A stretch of 64,000 nucleotides of DNA from Halosolutus amylolyticus (GTDB taxonomy: Archaea; Halobacteriota; Halobacteria; Halobacteriales; Natrialbaceae): the NCBI RefSeq assembly GCF_023566055.1, contig NZ_JALIQP010000003.1, forward strand, positions 496,001-560,000, in the 5' to 3' direction. Below, piece after piece: positions 25,034 through 31,866 of this stretch; within the stretch, counting starts at the first letter, position 1, and the number at the start of each line of letters is the position of its first letter. Below the pieces are notes generated by a model. The model searched no databases. It was not told the DNA's origin and was given only the letters and a program-made list of their open reading frames with translations. Both the position numbers and the translations under genes were made by a program.

Positions 25034-25546
25034 TCACGAAGAGCGGGGCTTGGCGTCGTCCGCGTCAGCAGCGTCGTCGTCCTTATCGACGCTTTCCGTA
25101 CCGTCATCGTCGTTCGCATCGTTCTCGCCATCACCGACGTCGGTCTCGTCATCACTCACGTCGTTCCCATCGTCGCTCTCTCGATCCTCATCGTCGCTTT
25201 CCTCGTTCTCGTCGTCGTCATCATCGTCGCTTTCCTCGTTCTCGCCGTCGTCACTATCGATCGACTCGTTCCCGTCACCGTCCTCTTCGTCAGCGGGCGC
25301 GCTATCGTCCGAGTCGCCGTCCTCGCGTTGGTCGTCGTCCCCGGTCTCGTTGCGGTCGGCCGACGCGACCCCGGTATCGGCTCCCGACACGTCATACGCA
25401 TCCACGGATACCTCGCCGTCGACGACAACGTCGAGCGTTTCGGTGTCAGTAAAGACCGCCTCGGTGTAGCCGATCGCGGAGAGGCCGCTGAGGAGGACGA
25501 GTAGGCCGAGAAGCGCGGCTAGCGGTTTACTCGTCACGGACCTCAC
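25034..25546 (-). CDS. SipW-type exported protein with acidic low-complexity tail
   Basis: The 170-residue product starts with a hydrophobic signal (LAALLGLLVLLSGLSAIGYT) followed by AVFTDTETL, the cleavage-region style of SipW substrates. About 40 ordered residues (LDVVVDGEVSVDAYDV) are followed by roughly 110 residues of Asp, Glu, Ser and Asn. The tail contains an exact 24-base DNA repeat. It overlaps the SipW gene by 20 bases, strongly suggesting it is a substrate. The function is unknown; it may be a small matrix or pilus-associated protein. Confidence 0.65.
   Translation of the reverse strand: MRSVTSKPLAALLGLLVLLSGLSAIGYTEAVFTDTETLDVVVDGEVSVDAYDVSGADTGVASADRNETGDDDQREDGDSDDSAPADEEDGDGNESIDSDDGENEESDDDDDDENEESDDEDRESDDGNDVSDDETDVGDGENDANDDDGTESVDKDDDAADADDAKPRSS
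25188..25244. repeat. Direct repeat inside the acidic tail
   Basis: A 24-base sequence at 25188-25211 recurs exactly at 25221-25244, a 33-base period (11 codons). On the minus strand it encodes ENEESDD units, so unit number could vary between strains without shifting the frame. Confidence 0.7.
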
Positions 25547-26903
25547 CTCCGGTCTCCACGCAGTCCGCGTCCCACGAGTCCAGTTCGACGTCCCAGTCGA
25601 CGGCCGCGTCGGGGTTCTCGGAACCGACGGGGATTTGTTCCTCGGCCCAGTCGAACTGGCTCGAACGGGCCGCCCGAGACGTGTTGGAGGCTATCGACGT
25701 CGACCCATTCGATCGCGATTCCTCGGCGGTCCGGGTCTGCGGATCGTCCTGGGCGCCCATCGTCGACTCGGAGGTCTCGGGTTCGCTCTCCGGACTCGAG
25801 GGCGGTTCGCTCGGCAGTTGTGACCGCGCGGCGAGCACGAGGGCCAGACTGGTCGTCGAAGCGGTGACCACCACCACCGAGACCATGTCCGGCACGCCGG
25901 TCCGGAGATAGCTCGTGTACGTCACCCAGCCGCTGTATCCTGCCAGTGCGGCGAGCAGGATCGGTGAGATCGTCAGATCGATCGCGGTGAGCTGGTACCC
26001 ATCCGCACCCGCGTCGGCCGCTGTTTCGGCTTCAGATTCGAGGTCTGCGCCGACGTCGTCGCTCGTCGCTCGATCGGTCGCGGCCATCTCCACGGACCGT
26101 TTTTCGGTCTTTGTCGCGGCCCCCGGACTCGCCTCCTCGGGTGCCAGCTCGTGATCGGTCGCCGATCGGCCGCCGTCCCTGTCTCCGTCTTTTCCCGATC
26201 GCCCCGCGTAGATCGCCCACGCTTCCGAGAGGACGAACGCGGCGATTGGGAGCACGACCAGCGCGGCGAAGCCGAGCGGGGTGTTGACGAACGCGATCAT
26301 GTAACCGACGAGCGGGATCGTCCCGATGACGTGACCGATGTACTGATCCGCATTCACAGGGGCCGAGTCGACGTTGTCGTTCGCATCACCCTGGGTCCGG
26401 AACTGGCGGTCGTCGCCGCTCCCCTCCACCGAGACGACGCGATGGGTCGTCGGCGTCCCCTCGTCCGATCGCTGGTAGGTGATCACGTCCCCGCTCTCGA
26501 CCGTCGACGGATCGGTGTCCGCGACGAGGACCACGTCCCCCGGCGAGATCGCCGGCTCCATGCTGCCCGAGAGCACGACGAAGCTATACTGGGCGCCGAC
26601 GAGTTGGGGGACCGCGACCACGACGAACGGGATGACGACGGCGACCACGAGCAGGGTTGCGGCGATCCGTCCCGCTCGTCGCAACTTCTCACCCGACACC
26701 GGACCGAGCCAGCCGGAGTCGTCGTCCGACGGCTGGCGCTCCGATTCCGGTGGCCCGTTCGGATCGGAATCCGTCACCGAGTTCGATGGGATCCCAGAAT
26801 CGGAATCCGCCTCCGTTTCCGCCGCCGGTACTCGCTCGGCCGTCTCCGCCTCGTGTGTCGGTCGATCCGTCTCCGCCGTCTCCCCTGTCGTTCGCTCTCT
26901 CAT
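25527..26903 (-). CDS. SipW-type signal peptidase I
   Basis: The ATG at 26903 gives 458 residues. An acidic N-terminal region of about 70 residues precedes a transmembrane helix and the catalytic domain. The nucleophile is in VLSGSMEPAISPGDVV, TTHRVVSV carries the His that replaces bacterial Lys in SipW/Sec11-type enzymes, and QGDANDNVD is the conserved Asp region. A second helix follows, then a long acidic linker, two more hydrophobic segments and a disordered tail. The length is about twice the family norm. It processes SipW-type precursors, here most likely the four neighbours. The previous gene ends one base before this ATG. Confidence 0.85.
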   Translation of the reverse strand: MRERTTGETAETDRPTHEAETAERVPAAETEADSDSGIPSNSVTDSDPNGPPESERQPSDDDSGWLGPVSGEKLRRAGRIAATLLVVAVVIPFVVVAVPQLVGAQYSFVVLSGSMEPAISPGDVVLVADTDPSTVESGDVITYQRSDEGTPTTHRVVSVEGSGDDRQFRTQGDANDNVDSAPVNADQYIGHVIGTIPLVGYMIAFVNTPLGFAALVVLPIAAFVLSEAWAIYAGRSGKDGDRDGGRSATDHELAPEEASPGAATKTEKRSVEMAATDRATSDDVGADLESEAETAADAGADGYQLTAIDLTISPILLAALAGYSGWVTYTSYLRTGVPDMVSVVVVTASTTSLALVLAARSQLPSEPPSSPESEPETSESTMGAQDDPQTRTAEESRSNGSTSIASNTSRAARSSQFDWAEEQIPVGSENPDAAVDWDVELDSWDADCVETGGEVRDE

Positions 26904-26904
26904 G

Positions 26905-28062
26905 TCAGTGACACCCTCCCTCGGCCGCACAGATCGCGATTGTCACGTGGCTGATTCCGTAGTACTCCGGAGAATCGTCGCCGGAATCGCGTCGTGGCGC
27001 GTACACGAGTCCGTCCCCGTCGCTCCCCTCGAGCGCTCCAGTCGTATTCTCGAACGGCCCGTCGACCGGCGGTTCGTACGTCTCGATCGCCGGACCGGTG
27101 CCGTCCGGATCCCGACCGCCGGCGACGTCGACTCGACAGAGCGCCGGTCCTCGGTGGCCGTCCTCATCGACGATGTCGAACGCGATCGCGACGGTTTCCC
27201 GATCGCCGCTGTCGGGCTTGTCTGCGACGTCCGTGACGCGGAGTTCGTATCTCGACGCCCCCTCGGAGAACGCGTACGTTCCCGGCTCGATCCGATTCTC
27301 ACCGATCCCGGCCGGCCCGTCGGCCTCGAGTTCCAGTTTGCCGACGTCGAGACAGCAGGGGCAGGGATCGGCTGGCGGGCACGGTGGAGCGGGGTCGAAT
27401 GGCGGCGCGGACCGATCCGTGTGCCTGCACTGGCGTCCGACGACCGCCAGCGACGGCGCCGCCGACTCGTCGCCGACGTATCCCGCGATGTCCCACTTGA
27501 CCCGGAGACACACCGCGTCGCCGGGGGCGACGCACTCGCGCCCGTCGATCGGCGCGTCGGGGTCCCGGCCGCCGTCGAGGGCGATTCCCCTTGCGAGGAT
27601 GTCGAACACGTCGCGGAACGATCCCGCTGTCAGTTCCCCGCCGGGCAACGGGTCGCCGGTTTCACAGTTCGCGTACGAGAGGGTGAGACGAGCGACCTCG
27701 CCGAACGTTCCGAGGGACCCAGAATCGGGACACGTCCCCCTGAGCCAGAGGTCGGCGGGATTGTTCTCCGTTCGCTCCGTCGGTCCGATCTCAAGGACCG
27801 CAGCCCCACGCCTGTGGTGCCCGTCGTACGCGATCGGAAGGTCGAAGCGACCGTCGCTTCGGCCCGTTTCGCCGGCGTTCGGCCCGTCGACGAGCTCCCA
27901 GTCGATTCGCAGATCCAGCGCGCCCGTCGTGAGGACGGCGCCGACTCGCTCCGCGTCGCTGAGCAACGACGTCGTCGCTCCGTTCGTCGCAAGGCCGCCG
28001 GATCCGACCGCCACCCCCGCGAGCAGGCGGCGACGCGTGATGCCCGGTCGATCGTCAGCCAT
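26905..28062 (-). CDS. Tat-signal TasA/camelysin-like surface protein
   Basis: ATG 28062 (MADDRPGITRRRLLAGVAVG) is preferred to the longer frame because it places the twin-arginine signal at the N-terminus; the product has 385 residues. The segment GELTAGSFRDVFDILARGIALDGG aligns with equivalent segments in the proteins at 30048 and 28536, and a CRVDVAGG/YGISHVTIAICAAEG core ends the protein. A Cys/Pro-rich insert (PPCPPADPCPCCLDVGKL) may bind metal or form disulfides. It is probably an extracellular matrix or pilus-like component handled by the adjacent signal peptidase; this is inferred from context. Confidence 0.6.
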   Translation of the reverse strand: MADDRPGITRRRLLAGVAVGSGGLATNGATTSLLSDAERVGAVLTTGALDLRIDWELVDGPNAGETGRSDGRFDLPIAYDGHHRRGAAVLEIGPTERTENNPADLWLRGTCPDSGSLGTFGEVARLTLSYANCETGDPLPGGELTAGSFRDVFDILARGIALDGGRDPDAPIDGRECVAPGDAVCLRVKWDIAGYVGDESAAPSLAVVGRQCRHTDRSAPPFDPAPPCPPADPCPCCLDVGKLELEADGPAGIGENRIEPGTYAFSEGASRYELRVTDVADKPDSGDRETVAIAFDIVDEDGHRGPALCRVDVAGGRDPDGTGPAIETYEPPVDGPFENTTGALEGSDGDGLVYAPRRDSGDDSPEYYGISHVTIAICAAEGGCH

Positions 28063-28193
28063 CGACGCGGGATCCACCTCCGTTCTGCCCGTCCTCGAAG
28101 AACCGGCGGCGTCGCGCGCCGCACTCCGACGGTCGATCTCGAGGACTGCGTTCGCGCATGAGTTGTTCGATCGACTCTCGATCGATTCCGTAC

Positions 28194-28262
28194 CCGGATA
28201 TGTATACTCCGTGTACCGCCCGGTACACCGGCCGTGTCGGGCCGGTATACTCGTCATACCGG
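28194..28262 (-). promoter_or_regulatory. CCGGTA operator-like array, copy A
   Basis: In the minus direction it reads CCGGTATG-N9-CCGG, then a spacer, then CGGTGTACCGGGCGGTACA, N6 and ATACATATCCGG. It includes perfect inverted repeats (GGCCGGTAT/ATACCGGCC and TGTACCG/CGGTACA). The last 37 bases match copy B (31092-31159) at 30 positions. It is 130-200 bases upstream of the 28062 start. Confidence 0.6.
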
Positions 28263-28389
28263 CCGCGTATCCGCATCAAACCGTCGCCGAGACCGCACTC
28301 GGTGCTGCCGATCAGCCCGGCCCCCGACACCGATCGGTTTCGGAACGGTCGTTCGCTCACTGTGTCTCCGCTCATCATCTCCCCCGGAC

Positions 28390-28432
28390 GGCCCACCGGC
28401 GGAGTCGAACCGCCGTCGCACCCGTGTGGGCC
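28390..28432 (-). ncRNA. tRNA acceptor/T-arm minihelix-like structure
   Basis: On the minus strand, GGCCCAC, a 10-nt linker, CGGCGG, the loop TTCGACT, CCGCCG and GTGGGCC occur in that order. The outer 7-base and inner 6-base stems pair perfectly. The loop fits the T-loop consensus UUCRANY with its flanking G-C pair. D and anticodon arms are absent. It could be a decayed tRNA, a tRNA-mimic RNA element or a 3'-end structure of the 28536 transcript. Confidence 0.4.
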
Positions 28433-28535
28433 GATCGATCGCGAACGAGGGTGACGCGACCGCGTCGCGGTTCGCGCGCCGTCGATCGTCGCGTCTCGCG
28501 CCTCGATCGCCCGTCGTCGATGCCGATCGGTTATC

Positions 28536-30017
28536 CTACGCGGTCGACCCGCTGCCGTCGTTGTGTCGGGCCTGTTCGGCGTAGAAGCCGACGTCGAACG
28601 TGACAGAGTCGGTCTGGACCTCGTTGCCGACGTCGGTCGGCAGCTCCCACTCGAACCCGAGACAGTGGGTCGCTGCTGGCTCGAAGGGGTCGCGGTCCTC
28701 GTGATCACCGGCGGCGGGTTCGCCGCCGTCGATCTCGTCGTACACGCTCTCGCGATCGCCGTCGAGCGGGATGCCGTCGTCGGTTTCGAGGATTCCCATG
28801 AGTTCCGCGAGCGTGCCGCTGAAGATCTCCTTCTCGCCTGCGATGATCTGTCCGATGCGGCTGAACGCGTCGATCAGTTCGTCCGCGTCGCCGGCGTCGA
28901 AGAAGTGAGCGTCCGCCGGGTCGCTGGCCATGGCCTGCAGCGTGGTCGTGTCGGCGGAGCCGAACGCGACGGTGTAGAGTTCGATCCCCTCGTTCTTCGC
29001 GTTCGTCGCCTCGTCGGTCGGATCCGCGCTCCCGTCTCCGTCGTCGTCGACGTTCGCTTCGCCGTCCGACATGACGACCATAATCTTGTCCGCGCCGCTA
29101 CGAGCGTTGGTTCCGTTGAGCAACTCGTCTTGTGCCGTGGTCACGCCGCCCTCGATGTTGGTCTGGCCGCCGGAGGAGAGGCCGTCGATCGCCGACTTCG
29201 CCGCGGCGCCGTCGTCGGTCAATCCCTGGTCCAGCGCCGCACTGGACGAGTAGCTGACGACGGTCACTCGGGCGTTTCCACCCAGTTCGTCGACGAGACC
29301 CTTGGCCGCGTCTTTCAGGTCCGACATCGAACCGGACATCGAACCGGAGCGGTCGAGGACCAGCGCGACGTCGACGTCGTCGCCGCCGTTCTCTTCGTCC
29401 GCGTCGTACTCGCAGTCGCAGTTCTCGTCGTACCAGACGCGGGTCTCGATCGAGTCGGCGAGTTCCCCCTCACCTTCGCCGTCGGTGTCGTCGACCTCCG
29501 ACTCCGGTTCGGTGAGCCCGTTGTCGTCGTTCGCCGTCAGCGAGCCGTTCATCCAGATGTATCCCGGATTGTCGCACAGGTGGAGGCTCGTCGTGAGGCA
29601 GCCGGAGTCGCCAGGCTTGACGTCTTCGAGCGCGATGGGTGAGATTTCGTCGCCGTTGACAAGCCGTTCGCGGGCCTGCTCGTCGCAGAACCCGTGTTCG
29701 AGGACGTACTGGTCCCAGTCTTCGATGTCGCCGGTGTCCGGCACCTCGTCGAGGAGGTAGACGCCCTCCTCGGCGTCGATCACCTCGGCGCCGTCGTAGC
29801 CCATCCCCCGGATCTCCTCCAGGCGGCCCGGGCCGCCGTGGTACCTGACCTGGTAGTCGAGCAGGAGGTCGAGTTCTCCCGCCGCCAAGCTGTTTCCGTC
29901 GAACGATTCCTCGTCGTTGAAGTACGCGCTCGTACCGAGGGCTGCGCCGGCGGATGAAACGCCGACCACGCCGACCCCAGCCAGGAGCTTACGTCGTGAA
30001 ATGTTTCCGTTCGTCAT
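28536..30017 (-). CDS. SipW-dependent TasA/camelysin-like protein with inserted VWA domain
   Basis: The 493-residue product starts with a twin-arginine motif (ISRRKLLAGVGVVG) and a SipW-type cleavage region (GTSAYFNDEESF), almost the same as its neighbour at 30048. The outer scaffold (GELDLLLDYQ..., DVKPGDSGCLTTSLHLCDNPGYIW, FEWELPTDVGNEVQTDSVTFD) aligns with that neighbour. Between ELADSIETRVWYDENCDC and FSGTLAELMGIL sits a von Willebrand factor A domain of about 175 residues with the complete MIDAS motif DRSGSMS and VMSDGEAN. It is probably an adhesive surface fibre component. It lies 30 bases after 30048 in one operon. Confidence 0.75.
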   Translation of the reverse strand: MTNGNISRRKLLAGVGVVGVSSAGAALGTSAYFNDEESFDGNSLAAGELDLLLDYQVRYHGGPGRLEEIRGMGYDGAEVIDAEEGVYLLDEVPDTGDIEDWDQYVLEHGFCDEQARERLVNGDEISPIALEDVKPGDSGCLTTSLHLCDNPGYIWMNGSLTANDDNGLTEPESEVDDTDGEGEGELADSIETRVWYDENCDCEYDADEENGGDDVDVALVLDRSGSMSGSMSDLKDAAKGLVDELGGNARVTVVSYSSSAALDQGLTDDGAAAKSAIDGLSSGGQTNIEGGVTTAQDELLNGTNARSGADKIMVVMSDGEANVDDDGDGSADPTDEATNAKNEGIELYTVAFGSADTTTLQAMASDPADAHFFDAGDADELIDAFSRIGQIIAGEKEIFSGTLAELMGILETDDGIPLDGDRESVYDEIDGGEPAAGDHEDRDPFEPAATHCLGFEWELPTDVGNEVQTDSVTFDVGFYAEQARHNDGSGSTA

Positions 30018-30047
30018 TGGTTGCGTGTTCCGTCAATTACGTGTGGG

Positions 30048-30896
30048 TCAGTTGTTGCCGTCCGAGTCGTCCGCGAACGGGTTGTTCTCGCCGGTGTTGT
30101 GCCGCGACTGCTCCGCGTGGAACGCGAGATCGAACTCGACGCTGTCCGTCTGGATCTCGTTCCCGACGGACGTCGGCACCTCCCATTCCAGGCAGACGCA
30201 GGTGTCGTCGTGCTCGTCGGGCTCTTCGACGCCTTCGAAGGGGACTCGATCGCCGGGTTCGGCGTCGCCGTTCCCGTCGCCGTCGAGCGCGATCCCGTCC
30301 GCGAGGGCCGCCAGCACCTCTTTGAGCGTTCCGCTCTCGATTGCATCGCCGTCGACCGTAGCGCCGTCGGCATCCTCCCCGCAGTAGCGTAGCGTCGCCT
30401 CGATGGCGTCGGCGAGTTCGCCCTCGCCGTTCGGATCGCCCGGATCGTTGGCGTCCCCGCCGGCCTGGGTCTCCGGCTCGGGTTCGGTGTAACCGTTCTC
30501 GTCGTTCGCGGTCAGCTCGCCGCCAGCCCACACGAACGCGGGGTTGTCGACGATCGAGAAGCAGAAGTCCAGCGAGCCGCTGTCGCCGGGCTTGACGTCT
30601 GCGAGGCCGTAGCTAACGGACACCTCGTCGCCCTCGTGTTCGTCCACGCCGCCCTGGACGGTTCCGCTCGTCGGTTCGCCGAGGTTCTCGCCCTCCACGC
30701 CGTCCTGATCGGCGGTGAACTCGTAGTGAACGTACAGATCGAGTTCGCCGGCCGCCAGGCTGTTGTCGTCGAACGATTCCTCGTCGTTGAAGTACGCGGT
30801 CGTGCCGAGGCCGGCTCCCGCGGACGCGACGCCGATCGCGCCGAGTCCGCCGATTACCTGCCGCCTCGACAGCGAGTAGCTTCTGTCTTCTGTCAT
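30048..30896 (-). CDS. SipW-dependent TasA/camelysin-like protein
   Basis: The 282-residue protein has a Tat motif (LSRRQVIGGLGAIG), a SipW-type region (GTTAYFNDEESFDDNSLAAG) and a beta-rich body (ELDLYVHYEF, LADVKPGDSGSLDFCFSI, CLEWEVPTSVGNEIQTDS). This layout matches proteins annotated as SipW-dependent or TasA-like in archaea, which form extracellular fibres or matrix. The acidic Gly/Asp/Glu-rich central loop is the position where the paralogue carries its VWA domain. It is the first gene of the minus-strand cluster and diverges from the DUF7344-type gene at 31188. Confidence 0.7.
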   Translation of the reverse strand: MTEDRSYSLSRRQVIGGLGAIGVASAGAGLGTTAYFNDEESFDDNSLAAGELDLYVHYEFTADQDGVEGENLGEPTSGTVQGGVDEHEGDEVSVSYGLADVKPGDSGSLDFCFSIVDNPAFVWAGGELTANDENGYTEPEPETQAGGDANDPGDPNGEGELADAIEATLRYCGEDADGATVDGDAIESGTLKEVLAALADGIALDGDGNGDAEPGDRVPFEGVEEPDEHDDTCVCLEWEVPTSVGNEIQTDSVEFDLAFHAEQSRHNTGENNPFADDSDGNN

Positions 30897-31091
30897 GGGT
30901 GTTCGGTGTCCCCCCCGGCGCCGATCGCCGATCGCGTCGGTTCGGCCCGGACGGGCTGATTCGGGCGTCGATCGGGGGGACTATACCTATGAGCCGATTC
31001 GGTGTGACCGAACGATCCGTGGAGCGATCTAAACCCGCCGTTCGGCGATCTTATTGATGGCTTGTGGGTCTAGGCCAGGGAAACTAGCAGA

Positions 31092-31159
31092 CCGGTATGC
31101 TAACCCGACCGGACGGCACGATCGGTTTACCGGCCGGTACAGCGATCATACATACCCGG
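31092..31159 (+). promoter_or_regulatory. CCGGTA operator-like array, copy B
   Basis: It reads CCGGTATG-N9-CCGG, then a spacer, then CGGTTTACCGGCCGGTACA, N6 and ATACATACCCGG. The ATACATA part ends about 30 bases before ATG 31188, where a TATA box would be. A protein bound here would overlap the promoter, and the site also lies in the region divergent to 30896. Confidence 0.6.
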
Positions 31160-31187
31160 CTCGACTTCCCAGTGGGCGTGCGAGTCC

Positions 31188-31736
31188 ATGTTCACACGGA
31201 GCACCACCGTCCCGGAACGGGAGATCCACCAGGTCCTGAGCAACGCCAGGCGTCGGCGGACGCTCGAACAGCTCCGAAGTTCGAGGGGAACGATAACCCT
31301 TCGCGAACTCGCCGAGCGGATCGCGACGATAGAAACCGGGGAGTCGCCCGCACCCCGCAACGTGCGCCAGAGCGTCTACACGTCGCTCCACCAGACCCAC
31401 CTTCGCCGCCTCGACGAACTCGGCATCGTCGAGTACGACGAGAATCGAAAAGTGGTCAGGCTTCGCGAGCGCGCCCGTCGCGTCTCGCTCTACATGGAAG
31501 TCGAGACGCCCTTCGGAATCAGCTGGGCCGAGTACTACCGGCTCCTCGGCGTCGGGAGTCTCTTCGTCGTGGTCGCGGCGATGGGAGACGCCCCCGGCTT
31601 CTCGGCCGTCGACCCGCTGCTGTGGGGCGTGTGTTTCCTGCTCGTCTACGGGCTCTCGTCCGCCTACCAGCTCTGGCGGAACCGCTGGACGGTGCTACAG
31701 CTGTTCCGATCGTCGGTACACCGCGTTCGAAGATAA
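31188..31736 (+). CDS. Membrane-anchored DUF7344-type HTH regulator 1
   Basis: The 182-residue protein has an N-terminal winged-helix region with the haloarchaeal DUF7344 signature: VLSNARRRRTLEQLRSSRG, LRELAERIATIETG, VYTSLHQTHLRRLDELGIVEYD. Two transmembrane helices follow (about residues 128-150 and 152-172). It is thus a one-component regulator held at the membrane. A dense inverted-repeat operator covers its own promoter and recurs in the SipW cluster, so it probably regulates both. No ligand-binding domain is seen. Confidence 0.75.
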   Translation: MFTRSTTVPEREIHQVLSNARRRRTLEQLRSSRGTITLRELAERIATIETGESPAPRNVRQSVYTSLHQTHLRRLDELGIVEYDENRKVVRLRERARRVSLYMEVETPFGISWAEYYRLLGVGSLFVVVAAMGDAPGFSAVDPLLWGVCFLLVYGLSSAYQLWRNRWTVLQLFRSSVHRVRR

Positions 31737-31866
31737 TCCGCGATCGGCTCCGCTGCGGTACGTTCGCGGTCCGCGGTCGATCGATCGCACCGACGATCCG
31801 GCGCGACGCGGGCCAGTGTCAACTGCCCGTAATGTCTATGTGCCATGTGTACGAATGGCGTAACGA

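Larger units (their letters stand above)
28063..28535. other. Intergenic region in the SipW cluster
   Basis: This 473-base gap holds a CCGGTA operator-like array (28194-28262) and a tRNA-minihelix-like hairpin (28390-28432), both read in the minus direction. No convincing gene is seen. Confidence 0.5.

Noticed and set aside
25160-25260. Repetitive DNA considered as a CRISPR-like or other repeat array
   Set aside because: It is a low-complexity coding tail (Asp/Glu/Ser codons) with one exact repeat pair and no spacers.
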